Assembly (NCBI RefSeq): GCF_016651255.1
Contig: NZ_JAEKEG010000002.1
Location: forward strand, 1-64,000
Direction: 5' to 3'
DNA length: 64,000 nucleotides
Origin: Pseudomonas sp. TH10
Lineage (GTDB): Bacteria; Pseudomonadota; Gammaproteobacteria; Pseudomonadales; Pseudomonadaceae
Under the pieces are notes generated by a model. It ran no database searches. It worked only from the letters and a program-made list of their open reading frames with translations, and was not told the origin of the DNA. The position numbers were made by a program, and so were the translations under genes. This document shows positions 1 to 8,651 of this stretch, one piece after another (positions within the stretch are counted from its first letter, which is position 1; every line of letters starts with the position of its first letter).

Positions 1-285
1 GCCGGTTATGAGATCTGCGTGCCGCGCAACCTGTTCCCTGAATTGACCGACGGCGAGTACTACTGGTACCAGCTGGAAGGTCTGAAGGTTATCGATCAAC
101 TGGGGCAAATGCTCGGGAAAGTCGACCATCTTCTGGAAACCGGCGCCAATGATGTAATGGTAGTCAAGCCTTGCGCTGGCAGCCTGGATGATCGCGAACG
201 CTTGTTGCCCTATACGGGCCAATGTGTGTTGGCAGTCGATCTGGCCGCGGGCGAGATGAAGGTGGATTGGGACGCGGACTTCTAA
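1..285 (+). CDS. rimM: Ribosome maturation factor RimM, C-terminal part
   Basis: The open frame enters from the left edge, so the N-terminal RimM domain lies outside the window; about 94 residues remain. The visible part is the C-terminal PRC-barrel region ([31 protein letters not shown], ending KVDWDADF), typical of RimM, the 16S processing factor that binds ribosomal protein S19 during 30S assembly. It stops two bases before the trmD start, and trmD and rplS follow, which is the conserved rpsP-rimM-trmD-rplS operon order. The identification rests on both motif and synteny. Confidence 0.95.
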   Translation, partial: AGYEICVPRNLFPELTDGEYYWYQLEGLKVIDQLGQMLGKVDHLLETGANDVMVVKPCAGSLDDRERLLPYTGQCVLAVDLAAGEMKVDWDADF

Positions 286-287
286 GC

Positions 288-1040
288 GTGGCTAACTTGC
301 GCGTAGAAGTGATCAGTTTGTTTCCCGAGATGTTTTCCGCCATCGGCGACTACGGCATCACCAGTCGAGCGGTCAAACAGGGGCTCTTGCAGCTGACCTG
401 TTGGAACCCGCGGGATTACACGACGGATCGGCATCACACTGTGGACGATCGCCCGTTTGGCGGTGGTCCGGGCATGGTGATGAAGATCAAACCCCTGGAA
501 GATGCTCTGGTTCAGGCCAAGGCAGCAGCCGGGGAGGCGGCGAAGGTGATTTACCTGTCCCCCCAAGGCCGTCAACTGACTCAGTCGGCGGTACGCGAGT
601 TGGCACAATCGGATGCATTGATCCTGATTGCCGGCCGCTATGAAGGCATTGACGAGCGTTTTATTGAAGCTCATGTCGATGAAGAGTGGTCGATTGGCGA
701 CTATGTACTGTCTGGTGGCGAGCTGCCGGCGATGGTCCTGATCGATGCGGTTACACGACTGCTGCCTGGAGCTTTAGGGCATGCGGATTCCGCTGAGGAA
801 GATTCCTTTACGGATGGTCTGCTGGATTGCCCGCACTACACCCGACCTGAGGTGTATGCGGATCAGCGTGTTCCCGACGTGTTGCTAAGTGGCAATCACG
901 CGCATATCCGGCGTTGGCGTTTACAGCAGTCCCTTGGTAGGACCTATGAACGACGCGCCGATCTTCTGGAAAGCCGCTCGCTTTCTGGAGAAGAGAAGAA
1001 GCTGCTCGAGGAATACATCCGCGAGCGGGACGATAGTTAA
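288..1040 (+). CDS. trmD: tRNA (guanine-N1)-methyltransferase TrmD
   Basis: TrmD methylates G37 of tRNAs at N1 using S-adenosylmethionine and so limits +1 frameshifting. I start it at the GTG at 288 ([15 protein letters not shown]), giving 250 residues, the usual length; a longer open frame from 222 would run into rimM. The trefoil-knot SPOUT features are visible: [21 protein letters not shown] and [16 protein letters not shown]. The Asp of the [18 protein letters not shown] segment is the probable general base. It sits between rimM and rplS in the ribosomal operon, with a 45-base gap before rplS. Confidence 0.97.
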   Translation: MANLRVEVISLFPEMFSAIGDYGITSRAVKQGLLQLTCWNPRDYTTDRHHTVDDRPFGGGPGMVMKIKPLEDALVQAKAAAGEAAKVIYLSPQGRQLTQSAVRELAQSDALILIAGRYEGIDERFIEAHVDEEWSIGDYVLSGGELPAMVLIDAVTRLLPGALGHADSAEEDSFTDGLLDCPHYTRPEVYADQRVPDVLLSGNHAHIRRWRLQQSLGRTYERRADLLESRSLSGEEKKLLEEYIRERDDS

Positions 1041-1085
1041 CAACGTATCGATGGTAGATCAGTTGATTTACCTTAGGAGCACAGC

Positions 1086-1436
1086 ATGACCAACAAAATC
1101 ATCCTTGCACTCGAAGCAGAGCAGATGACCAAAGAAATCCCTACCTTCGCCCCAGGCGACACTATTGTCGTTCAGGTGAAAGTGAAGGAAGGCGATCGTT
1201 CCCGTCTGCAAGCGTTCGAAGGCGTTGTAATCGCCAAGCGTAACCGCGGCGTGAACAGTGCGTTCACCGTTCGTAAAATCTCCAACGGTGTTGGCGTAGA
1301 ACGTACTTTCCAGACCTACTCCCCGCAGATCGACAGCATGGCTGTTAAACGTCGCGGTGACGTACGTAAAGCCAAGCTGTACTACCTGCGTGACCTGTCC
1401 GGTAAAGCAGCTCGCATCAAGGAAAAACTGGCTTAA
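1086..1436 (+). CDS. rplS: 50S ribosomal protein L19
   Basis: L19 is a large-subunit protein at the 30S-50S interface. The 116-residue product has the family core: [34 protein letters not shown] and [17 protein letters not shown], followed by the basic tail [19 protein letters not shown] good Shine-Dalgarno (TTAGGAG at about 1072-1078) precedes the ATG. It is the last gene of the operon, and a strong terminator follows 15 bases after the stop. Confidence 0.98.
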
Positions 1437-1451
1437 GTCCAGCTTCCGATG

Positions 1452-1480
1452 CAAAAAAGCAGCCTGCGGGCTGCTTTTTT
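1452..1480 (+). terminator. Rho-independent terminator after rplS
   Basis: The stem AGCAGCC/GGGCTGCT with a 3-4 base loop is followed by a run of T and preceded by a run of A, so it could work in both directions. It closes the rimM-trmD-rplS operon. Confidence 0.93.
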
Positions 1481-1631
1481 GTTGCCTGCGATTTACTGGT
1501 GGGCGCGTTAGATGCGGCGATCCGGCTTGCACGCGAATCGATCGACCAGGCAGCGCGTTGACATCAGGTTCTATAAACCCCCAGCAGTCTATGAAAGACT
1601 TACCGACAGTTGATCTGTCACCTGAGCCTTT

Positions 1632-2528
1632 ATGCCCGCCATCGAACATCCATTGATAGACCAATTCCTCGACGCGTTGTGGCTGGAGAAAGGCCTGTCG
1701 GACAACACGCGCGATGCGTATCGCAGTGACCTGGCCTTGTTCAACGGCTGGCTGCAGGAGAAGGGCCTGGAGTTAATCAACGCCGGCCGCGAGTTGATCC
1801 TCGACCACCTGGCCTGGCGCCTGGAGCAAAACTACAAGCCACGGTCCACGGCGCGTTTCCTCTCGGGAGTGCGTGGCTTTTATCGCTATCTGCTGCGGGA
1901 AAAGTTGATCGCAGTCGACCCGACCTTGCGTATCGACATGCCGCAACTCGGCAGGCCATTGCCCAAATCCTTGTCAGAGGCCGATGTCGAGGCGCTGCTG
2001 AAGGCGCCGGACCTGAGCGAAGCCATCGGCCAGCGCGACCGCGCCATGCTCGAGGTGTTGTATGCCTGTGGCCTGCGGGTAACGGAGCTGATCAGCCTGA
2101 CCCTGGAGCAGGTCAACCTGCGCCAGGGCGTGCTGCGGGTGATGGGCAAGGGCAGCAAGGAGCGGCTGGTGCCGATGGGGGAGGAGGCGATTGTCTGGGT
2201 CGAGCGCTACATGCGCGACGCTCGAGGCGAGTTGCTCGGCGGGCGTCCCAGTGATGTGCTGTTTCCCAGCCTGCGCGGTGAGCAGATGACCCGCCAGACG
2301 TTCTGGCATCGCATCAAGCACCAGGCGAAGGTGGCGGGTATCGGCAAGTCGCTGTCGCCGCACACCCTGCGCCACGCGTTTGCTACGCACCTGCTCAACC
2401 ACGGCGCTGACCTGCGGGTGGTGCAGATGTTGCTCGGCCACAGCGACCTGTCGACCACCCAGATTTACACCCACGTCGCCCGTGCCCGCCTGCAGGACCT
2501 GCACGCCAAACATCATCCCAGAGGTTGA
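1632..2528 (+). CDS. xerD: Site-specific tyrosine recombinase XerD
   Basis: XerD works with XerC at dif to resolve chromosome dimers at cell division. The product is 298 residues, the usual XerD length. The N-terminal SAM-like DNA-binding domain covers roughly residues 1-95 ([20 protein letters not shown]), and the catalytic domain the rest. The tyrosine-recombinase residues are visible: Arg in [13 protein letters not shown], the Lys in [37 protein letters not shown] with the second His and the nucleophile Tyr. In this region of Pseudomonas genomes xerD lies next to dsbC, as here. The start at ATG 1632 aligns with the usual N-terminus. Confidence 0.96.
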   Translation: MPAIEHPLIDQFLDALWLEKGLSDNTRDAYRSDLALFNGWLQEKGLELINAGRELILDHLAWRLEQNYKPRSTARFLSGVRGFYRYLLREKLIAVDPTLRIDMPQLGRPLPKSLSEADVEALLKAPDLSEAIGQRDRAMLEVLYACGLRVTELISLTLEQVNLRQGVLRVMGKGSKERLVPMGEEAIVWVERYMRDARGELLGGRPSDVLFPSLRGEQMTRQTFWHRIKHQAKVAGIGKSLSPHTLRHAFATHLLNHGADLRVVQMLLGHSDLSTTQIYTHVARARLQDLHAKHHPRG

Positions 2529-2536
2529 CGCAAATC

Positions 2537-2639
2537 CTGTAGGAGCGAGCTTGCTCGCGATGGTCTCAATAGCACCGCGTTGAACCAGATAGCATGCGCT
2601 ATCGTTAACGACCATCGCGAGCAAGCTCGCTCCTACAGG
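2537..2639. repeat. REP-like inverted repeat pair between xerD and dsbC
   Basis: CTGTAGGAGCGAGCTTGCTC at the left is matched by its reverse complement at the right (GAGCAAGCTCGCTCCTACAG), about 45 bases apart. The GCGAGCaaGCTCGC core is the palindromic head of a Pseudomonas REP. The same core recurs near 19993-20097 and 45130-45199. Confidence 0.85.
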
Positions 2640-2783
2640 GCCCAGCAATGTCTTGCGACAGGCGCATTCGGCCACCGTGACCTTATGTGTTAGGCTTTGC
2701 CGGTTTGCACGATGGACGGTTGTGACCCGGTGTTTCGACACGGGCGTTCTGACCGTTTCATTTGTCCGCCTTCAGGAGTTCTC

Positions 2784-3515
2784 ATGCGTCTGACCCAGAT
2801 TTTCGCCGCCGCAGCCATTGCGTTGGTCAGCACCTTTGCCGTCGCCGATGACGCGGCCGACAAAGCCATTCGTAAAAGCCTGGAAAACCTCCAGCTCGAA
2901 GTCCCGGTAGAGACCATCACCGCCAGTCCGCTGCCAGGCATGTACGAAGTCAAACTCAAAGGCAGCCGCGTGCTCTACGCCAGCGCCGATGGCCAGTACA
3001 TCGTTCAGGGCTACCTGTTCCAGCTCAAGGACGGCAAACCGGTCAACCTGACCGAGAAGACCGAACGCCTGGGCGTCTCCAAACTGGTCAACGCCATTCC
3101 GGTCGCCGAAACCGTGGTCTACCCGGCTATCGGCGAGACCAAATCGCACATCACCGTGTTCACCGACACCACCTGCCCGTACTGCCACAAGCTGCACGCC
3201 GAAGTGCCTGAGCTGAACAAGCGCGGCATCGAAGTGCGTTATGTAGCGTTCCCGCGCCAGGGCCTCGGCTCGCCGGGTGACGAACAACTGCAAGCCGTGT
3301 GGTGCTCGAAAGACAAGAAAGCCGCCATGGACAAAATGGTCGATGGCAAGGAAATCAAGGCCGCCAAGTGCGAGAACCCGGTTTCCAAACAGTTCGCCCT
3401 CGGTCAGTCGATCGGCGTGAACGGCACACCGGCCATCGTTTTGGCCGACGGACAAGTCATTCCGGGCTACCAGCCTGCGCCACAAGTCGCCAAACTGGCG
3501 CTGGGCGCGAAGTAA
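2784..3515 (+). CDS. dsbC: Periplasmic thiol:disulfide isomerase DsbC
   Basis: DsbC reshuffles wrong disulfides in periplasmic proteins and is kept reduced by DsbD. I start at ATG 2784, preceded by CAGGAG, giving 243 residues. Residues 1-22 form a signal peptide (MRLTQIFAAAAIALVSTFAVA then DDA). The N-terminal dimerisation domain is at about 23-90, then a thioredoxin fold with the redox motif in FTDTTCPYCHKLH. Near the C-terminus, VNGTPAIVLADGQ carries the cis-Pro loop, and a second cysteine pair (VWCSKDKK, AAKCENP) matches the structural disulfide of the family. An upstream in-frame ATG at 2697 gives no signal peptide and is unlikely. Confidence 0.95.
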   Translation: MRLTQIFAAAAIALVSTFAVADDAADKAIRKSLENLQLEVPVETITASPLPGMYEVKLKGSRVLYASADGQYIVQGYLFQLKDGKPVNLTEKTERLGVSKLVNAIPVAETVVYPAIGETKSHITVFTDTTCPYCHKLHAEVPELNKRGIEVRYVAFPRQGLGSPGDEQLQAVWCSKDKKAAMDKMVDGKEIKAAKCENPVSKQFALGQSIGVNGTPAIVLADGQVIPGYQPAPQVAKLALGAK

Positions 3516-3583
3516 TTCGCATTGTCACGGTCAGCCTTTGACGATCATGGCTCGGCAGCAGCATTGCCGGGCCATTAATAGAG

Positions 3584-3632
3584 AACCGCGAGCACGCGGT
3601 TGTTTTCCGGCCGACCCTGCGTCGGCCGTTTT
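3584..3632 (+). terminator. Two hairpins in tandem just upstream of hom
   Basis: AACCGCG-AGCA-CGCGGTT (3584-3601) followed by TGTTTT, then CGGCCGAC-CCTGC-GTCGGCCG (3608-3628) followed by TTTT. Either can act as an intrinsic terminator for dsbC. The second ends only 14 bases before the hom start codon, with the hom ribosome-binding site (GGGGAG) in between, so any transcript starting upstream must pass both. Confidence 0.7.
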
Positions 3633-3646
3633 ATGGGGAGTTCACA

Positions 3647-4951
3647 GTGAATCCGGTCAAAGTAGGCATCTGTGGGTTAGGGACCGTCGGTGGCGGTACC
3701 TTCAACGTACTTCAGCGCAACGCCGAGGAAATTGCTCGTCGTGCCGGGCGTGGGATCGAAGTGGCACAAATTGCCATGCGCACGCCAAAGCCTCAGTTCC
3801 AGACGACCGGTATTGCGATTACCAACGATGTCTTCGAAGTGGCCACAAACCCTGAGATCGACATCGTCATAGAGCTGATGGGCGGCTACACCGTTGCCCG
3901 CGAGCTGGTACTCAAGGCCATCGAGAATGGCAAGCATGTGGTCACCGCGAACAAGGCTCTGATTGCCGTTCACGGTAATGAAATTTTCGCCAAGGCACGT
4001 GAGAAAGGCGTGATCGTGGCGTTTGAAGCGGCTGTGGCTGGTGGCATTCCGGTGATCAAGGCGATCCGTGAAGGTCTGTCTGCCAACCGCATCAACTGGG
4101 TGGCCGGGATCATCAACGGCACCGGCAACTTCATCCTCACCGAAATGCGCGAGAAGGGCCGTACGTTTGAAGACGTGCTGGCCGAAGCGCAAGCGCTGGG
4201 TTACGCCGAAGCCGATCCGACCTTCGACGTTGAAGGCATTGATGCCGCGCACAAACTGACGATTCTGGCGTCCATTGCGTTCGGTATTCCGCTGCAATTC
4301 GACAAGGCTTACACCGAAGGCATCACCAAGCTGACCACCGCTGACGTCAACTACGCCGAAGCGCTGGGCTATCGCATCAAGCACCTTGGTGTGGCGCGCA
4401 GTACGCCTGCCGGCATCGAGTTGCGCGTGCACCCGACGCTGATCCCGGCCGATCGTCTGATCGCCAACGTCAACGGCGTGATGAACGCGGTGATGGTCAA
4501 CGGTGACGCCGCCGGTTCGACGCTGTTCTACGGCGCCGGCGCTGGCATGGAGCCTACCGCTTCGTCGGTGATTGCCGATCTGGTCGACGTGGTTCGCGCC
4601 ATGACTTCCGATCCGGAGAACCGTGTGCCGCACCTGGCCTTCCAGCCAGACTCGCTGTCGGCCCATCCGATCCTGCCGATCGAAGCCTGCGAAAGCGCTT
4701 ACTACCTGCGCATTCAGGCCAAGGATCATCCGGGCGTACTGGCTCAGGTGGCGAGCATCCTCTCGGAGCGCGGCATCAACATCGAGTCGATCATGCAGAA
4801 GGAAGTCGAGGAACACGACGGTCTGGTGCCGATGATCCTGCTGACCCACCGCGTGCTGGAACAGCACATGAATGATGCCATCGCCGCCCTGGAAGCCCTG
4901 GCGGGCGTGGTCGGTCCGGTGGTACGGATCCGCGTCGAGCACCTGAACTAA
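3647..4951 (+). CDS. hom: Homoserine dehydrogenase
   Basis: It reduces aspartate semialdehyde to homoserine with NAD(P)H, the branch point towards threonine and methionine. The 434-residue product has the Rossmann motif GICGLGTVGGGTF at the start, the catalytic core with TANKALIAVHG, FEAAVAGGIPVIKA and GIINGTGNFILTEM, and a C-terminal ACT domain from about residue 350 (YLRIQAKDHPGVLAQVASIL), which usually mediates threonine feedback. The start is a GTG at 3647 preceded by GGGGAG. thrC follows after 66 bases, so the two genes are probably co-transcribed. Confidence 0.97.
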   Translation: MNPVKVGICGLGTVGGGTFNVLQRNAEEIARRAGRGIEVAQIAMRTPKPQFQTTGIAITNDVFEVATNPEIDIVIELMGGYTVARELVLKAIENGKHVVTANKALIAVHGNEIFAKAREKGVIVAFEAAVAGGIPVIKAIREGLSANRINWVAGIINGTGNFILTEMREKGRTFEDVLAEAQALGYAEADPTFDVEGIDAAHKLTILASIAFGIPLQFDKAYTEGITKLTTADVNYAEALGYRIKHLGVARSTPAGIELRVHPTLIPADRLIANVNGVMNAVMVNGDAAGSTLFYGAGAGMEPTASSVIADLVDVVRAMTSDPENRVPHLAFQPDSLSAHPILPIEACESAYYLRIQAKDHPGVLAQVASILSERGINIESIMQKEVEEHDGLVPMILLTHRVLEQHMNDAIAALEALAGVVGPVVRIRVEHLN

Positions 4952-5017
4952 GCCGTTATCGTTCACCGGGCTCGCGTGCGGGCCCGGGTTTGCGAACACT
5001 GTCTATTGGAGCCAGTC

Positions 5018-6427
5018 ATGCGTTATATCAGTACCCGCGGCCAGGCACCGGCCCTGAATTTCGAAGACGTCCTGCTGGCTGGTCTGGCGACCGACGGCGG
5101 TCTGTACGTCCCGGAAAATCTGCCACGTTTCACCCAGGAAGAAATCGCGTCCTGGGCCGGCCTGCCGTATCACGAACTGGCTTTCCGGGTGATGCGCCCG
5201 TTCGTGACCGGGAGCATTCCCGATGCGGATTTCAAGAAGATCCTGGAAGAAACCTACGGCGTGTTTTCGCACAGTGCCGTCGCGCCGCTGCGTCAGTTGA
5301 ACGGCAATGAATGGGTGCTGGAGCTGTTCCACGGCCCGACCCTGGCGTTCAAGGACTTCGCCCTGCAACTGCTCGGTCGTTTGCTCGACTACGTGCTGGA
5401 AAAACGCGGCGAGCGCGTTGTCATCGTCGGCGCCACCTCCGGTGATACCGGTTCGGCCGCCATCGAAGGCTGCAAGCACTGCGAAAACGTCGACATCTTC
5501 ATCCTGCACCCGCACAACCGTGTGTCCGAAGTGCAGCGTCGCCAGATGACCACGATTTTCGGCGAGAACATCCACAACATCGCCATCGAAGGCAACTTCG
5601 ATGACTGCCAGGAAATGGTCAAGGCGAGCTTCGCCGACCAAAGCTTCCTCAAAGGCACGCGTCTGGTGGCGGTGAACTCGATCAACTGGGCGCGGATCAT
5701 GGCCCAGATCGTTTACTACTTCCACGCAGCGCTGCAGTTGGGCGGCCCGGCGCGTTCGGTATCGTTCTCGGTGCCGACCGGCAACTTCGGCGACATCTTC
5801 GCCGGTTACCTGGCGCGCAACATGGGCCTGCCGATCAACCAGTTGATCGTCGCCACCAACCGCAACGACATCCTGCACCGCTTCATGAGCGGCAACCAGT
5901 ACGTCAAGGAAACCCTGCATGCCACGCTGTCGCCGTCGATGGACATCATGGTGTCGTCGAACTTCGAACGTCTGCTGTTCGACCTGCACGGTCGCAACGG
6001 TGCGGCGATTGCCGGCCTGATGGACTCGTTCAAGAAGGACGGCAGCTTCAGCGTCGAGCAGGAGCGCTGGACCGAAGCGCGCAAACTGTTCGACTCGCTG
6101 GCCGTGGACGATGCGCAAACCTGCGAAACCATCGCCGAAGTCTACGAGCAGACCGGCGAAGTGTTGGACCCCCACACCGCTATCGGCGTTAAAGCTGCAC
6201 GCGAATGCCGTCGCAGCCTGGACATCCCGATGGTGATCCTTGGTACGGCCCACCCGGTCAAGTTCCCGGACGCGGTGCTGAAGGCCGGCGTCGGCAAGGC
6301 CCTGGAACTGCCAGTGCACCTGACCGACCTATTCGAGCGCGATGAGCGCTGCACCGTGCTGCCCAATGACCTGAAAGCCGTCCAGGCGTTCGTCAGCCAG
6401 CATGGGAATCGCGGTAAACCGCTGTAG
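5018..6427 (+). CDS. thrC: Threonine synthase
   Basis: This PLP enzyme converts O-phosphohomoserine to threonine, the last step after hom and thrB. I start at ATG 5018 (MRYISTRGQAP), preceded by TTGGAG, giving 469 residues, the usual length for the long form of ThrC. The PLP-binding lysine is in HGPTLAFKDFALQLLGR, the phosphate-binding loop is GATSGDTGSAAIEG, and further family marks are VNSINWARIMAQIVYYFHA and VPTGNFGDIFAGYLA. The upstream in-frame start at 4976 would add 14 residues not typical for the family. Confidence 0.97.
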   Translation: MRYISTRGQAPALNFEDVLLAGLATDGGLYVPENLPRFTQEEIASWAGLPYHELAFRVMRPFVTGSIPDADFKKILEETYGVFSHSAVAPLRQLNGNEWVLELFHGPTLAFKDFALQLLGRLLDYVLEKRGERVVIVGATSGDTGSAAIEGCKHCENVDIFILHPHNRVSEVQRRQMTTIFGENIHNIAIEGNFDDCQEMVKASFADQSFLKGTRLVAVNSINWARIMAQIVYYFHAALQLGGPARSVSFSVPTGNFGDIFAGYLARNMGLPINQLIVATNRNDILHRFMSGNQYVKETLHATLSPSMDIMVSSNFERLLFDLHGRNGAAIAGLMDSFKKDGSFSVEQERWTEARKLFDSLAVDDAQTCETIAEVYEQTGEVLDPHTAIGVKAARECRRSLDIPMVILGTAHPVKFPDAVLKAGVGKALELPVHLTDLFERDERCTVLPNDLKAVQAFVSQHGNRGKPL

Positions 6428-6445
6428 GCCCAAAGCCTCGAACTG

Positions 6446-6472
6446 AAAAGCCCGTCTTCTGACGGGCTTTTT
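6446..6472 (+). terminator. Rho-independent terminator after thrC
   Basis: AAAAGCCCGTC-TTCT-GACGGGCTTTTT, an 11-base stem with a four-base loop and a T tract, 18 bases after the thrC stop. Confidence 0.93.
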
Positions 6473-6634
6473 CGTTCATGCAGCGCGCCGCTGTTTTTTC
6501 CTGTCATCTTCGTCATGCATGCTTCAACTACCAGAGGCGTCGACGTCCCTGCGGATACCATTCAGAACTTTCTTCTGAGGCCGATGGTCATTTACAGTAG
6601 ACCTGCCCCAGGCACTTTGTTTTCGGACTAATGA

Positions 6635-6934
6635 GTGGTGATCGATTTGGAAAGTATCAGTCTATTGCTCGCAGAGGCGCTGAGCCCGTATCAAGTAACG
6701 CTGACCCCATCGGGTCTGCACGGCGAATGCCTGGTGACTCTGAAGAGTTCAACCGGCGCGATCGTGGTCGAACGGGCTTTCAACCAGACTCAGTTGAGCG
6801 ACAAGCGCTTGCTCACGGACGTGGTCGACGGTTTGCGCCGCGACTTGATGATTGCCGAAGGTCGTCTGGAACCCTGTGTTATCGCGGCGTTGCGCAACGC
6901 TGCACAGGACAAGCTGCTCGCCAGTCGAAATTGA
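6635..6934 (+). CDS. DUF3509 domain protein
   Basis: A 99-residue protein (or 98 if the second of two adjacent GTG codons, 6638, is used). The sequence ISLLLAEALSPYQVTLTPSG, with GAIVVERAFNQTQLSDKRLL and VDGLRRDLMIAEGRL, matches DUF3509, a small soluble family seen in Pseudomonas; its role is unknown. It has no signal peptide or membrane segment. It is separated from thrC by that gene's terminator, so it probably has its own promoter. No strong Shine-Dalgarno is seen, which leaves the exact start open. Confidence 0.75.
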   Translation: MVIDLESISLLLAEALSPYQVTLTPSGLHGECLVTLKSSTGAIVVERAFNQTQLSDKRLLTDVVDGLRRDLMIAEGRLEPCVIAALRNAAQDKLLASRN

Positions 6935-6980
6935 ATCGCATCTTGCGGGAACCTAATCCCGGGATCGCCAGTCAGAGTAT

Positions 6981-7092
6981 GTAACAGCAGGAACAAGCAT
7001 TGTGCTCCGGTGCCTGGCGCTTGCTGTTACTGGTCTTTATGTAGACCACGTTTAACCCCGAGTCGTCTCCCCACTTCTCGGGGTTTCTTTTT
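6981..7092 (+). ncRNA. Candidate small RNA with 3' terminator
   Basis: This short intergenic stretch is dense in stems. GTAACAGCA (6981-6989) pairs with TGCTGTTAC (7022-7030), followed by TGGTCT-TTATG-AGACCA-like pairing, then a strong terminator. No plausible reading frame occupies it. I recall that a Pseudomonas small RNA (P11 in Rfam) is reported beside thrC, but I cannot confirm that this is the same RNA. The 5' end is inferred from the first stem; no convincing promoter was identified. Confidence 0.5.
7054..7092 (+). terminator. Intrinsic terminator of the candidate small RNA
   Basis: AACCCCGAG (7054-7062) pairs with CTCGGGGTT (7077-7085) around a 14-base loop, followed by TCTTTTT. It ends transcription rightward, towards the convergent CoA-transferase gene. 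Confidence 0.85.
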
Positions 7093-7104
7093 GCCTGCGA
7101 TTTG

Positions 7105-7326
7105 TCACGGCAGCGCCGGGTGCTCGAAAAATGCTCGAGTGTCCTTCAGGCTGCCGGTGGCCACATTGCCATCGTGGAAGTCGCGCAGCACCCAGATCAG
7201 CGTGTCCCTGGCCTGCGCCAGGTTGGGCGAGACCAGCCCGGCCAACAACGCAATAGCCGCCAGGGCCAGGCGGTTGTGCGGTGCGGGTGGCAACAGGCGT
7301 TTGAGCTTAAATGGCTCCGTCTTCAC
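7105..7326 (-). pseudogene. Remnant of a secreted protein, 73 residues, probably internally deleted
   Basis: A GTG at 7326, inside the end of the CoA-transferase gene, opens a 73-residue frame. It has a clear signal peptide (hydrophobic LALAAIALLAGLVSPNLAQA) followed by RDTLIWVLRDF, which looks like the first strand of a periplasmic solute-binding-type protein. It then jumps to HDGNVATGSLKDTRAFFEHP and stops. The start of a mature domain joined directly to what looks like a C-terminal helix suggests that the middle of the gene was lost by an in-frame deletion. This is inference; it could instead be a short secreted protein of unknown role. Confidence 0.4.
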
Positions 7327-8506
7327 GCAGTTTGGTGATCTGGGCCTGGTCGTAGCCAAGGTCGTTGAGTACCTGCGAGTTGTGTTCGCCCAGTTGGGGG
7401 CCGACCCATTCTGCGGATCCCGGGGTCTCGGAGAGTTTTGGGACGATCCCGGGCATCTTGAAGTCTTTGCCATCTGGCAGTTTGGCCTGGAGGAACATCT
7501 CCCGGGCCAGGTATTGCGGGTCCGCGAACATGTCTTCGGCACTGAAGATTCGGCTGGCCGGTACTTCGGCCTGGTTCAGTTGCTCGATGATGGCGTCCAG
7601 GGGCAGTGAGTTGGCCCAGCGGTCGATGACCCCGTAGAGCTCGTCGCGCCGGGTGTCGCGCCCGTCGTTGCTGGCCAGGACTGGGTCATTGGCCAGGTCC
7701 TCGCGGCCGATGATCAGCATGAAGCGCTTGAAGATCGCATCGCCGTTGGCGCCGATCTGCACGTGCTTGCCGTCGGCGCTGGTGTGGATCGAGGAGGGCG
7801 TGATGCCCGGCATGATGTTGCCGGTACGTTCGCGGATGAAGCCGAACACGTCGAACTCCGGCACCATGCTTTCCATCATGGCGAAGATCGCTTCATACAA
7901 TGCCACGTCCACTACCTGGCCCTGGCCACCGTTGACCTCACGATGACGCAACGCCATCAGCGCGCCGATCACGCCCCAGAGGGCGGCGATCGAGTCACCA
8001 ATGGAAATGCCGGTGCGCACGGGTGGGCGATCCTCGAAGCCGGTGATGTAGCGCAGACCGCCCATGGACTCGCCAACCGCACCAAACCCTGGCTGATCCT
8101 TCATTGGCCCGGTCTGGCCGAATCCCGACAGCCGCACCATCACCAGCTTGGGGTTCAAGGCGTGCAGGACATCCCAGCCCAGGCCAAGCTTTTCCAGGAC
8201 GCCGGGGCGGAAGTTCTCGATGAGGATGTCTGCTTCGCCGAGCAGCTTTTTCAGGACGGCCAGGCCTTCGGGGTGCTTGAGGTTCAGCGTCAGGGACTTT
8301 TTATTGCGCGCCTGGACGAACCACCACAGCGAGGTGCCTTCATAGATTTTGCGCCATTTGCGCAATGGATCACCGCCGTCGGGCGATTCGACCTTGATCA
8401 CCTCAGCGCCGAACTCGCCGCAAATCCGCGACGCAAAGGGCCCGGCGATCAGGGTGCCCAATTCGATGACTTTCAAGCCTGAGAGCGGTTTGGCGGTGAA
8501 CGGCAT
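7307..8506 (-). CDS. CaiB/BaiF family CoA transferase
   Basis: A 399-residue class III CoA transferase, which moves CoA between acyl groups through a covalent aspartyl intermediate. The N-terminal LSGLKVIELGTLIAGPFASR, FGAEVIKVESPDGGDPLR and NKKSLTLNLKHPEG segments are typical. The catalytic Asp is the one in GGQGQVVDVALYEAIF. The motif IENFRPGVLEKLGLGWD and the C-terminal LGEHNSQVLNDLGYD are also conserved. The substrate cannot be told from sequence. It is transcribed leftward, convergent with the DUF3509/small-RNA unit, and its end overlaps the 73-residue remnant by 20 bases. Confidence 0.92.
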   Translation of the reverse strand: MPFTAKPLSGLKVIELGTLIAGPFASRICGEFGAEVIKVESPDGGDPLRKWRKIYEGTSLWWFVQARNKKSLTLNLKHPEGLAVLKKLLGEADILIENFRPGVLEKLGLGWDVLHALNPKLVMVRLSGFGQTGPMKDQPGFGAVGESMGGLRYITGFEDRPPVRTGISIGDSIAALWGVIGALMALRHREVNGGQGQVVDVALYEAIFAMMESMVPEFDVFGFIRERTGNIMPGITPSSIHTSADGKHVQIGANGDAIFKRFMLIIGREDLANDPVLASNDGRDTRRDELYGVIDRWANSLPLDAIIEQLNQAEVPASRIFSAEDMFADPQYLAREMFLQAKLPDGKDFKMPGIVPKLSETPGSAEWVGPQLGEHNSQVLNDLGYDQAQITKLREDGAI

Positions 8507-8651
8507 GCTGGATCCTGTAGGACAAAGGCTGGCTGATAGAGCGTTTTAGCATAGCCGGGCGTCAGTCGCCCAAGGTTCATCGCTACAATTCGTTGATTGG
8601 TGGTCGCATCGGTTAGACTTGCCGACTTTCCTCGTATCAAGAAGCCCGTTC

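Noticed and set aside
2690-2783. Upstream start (2697) for dsbC
   Set aside because: It would put 29 hydrophilic residues before a clear signal peptide, and the ribosome-binding site is at 2773, just before ATG 2784.
3677-4999. 440-residue frame antisense to hom
   Set aside because: Shadow frame rich in His, Gln, Val and Arg; no start signals.
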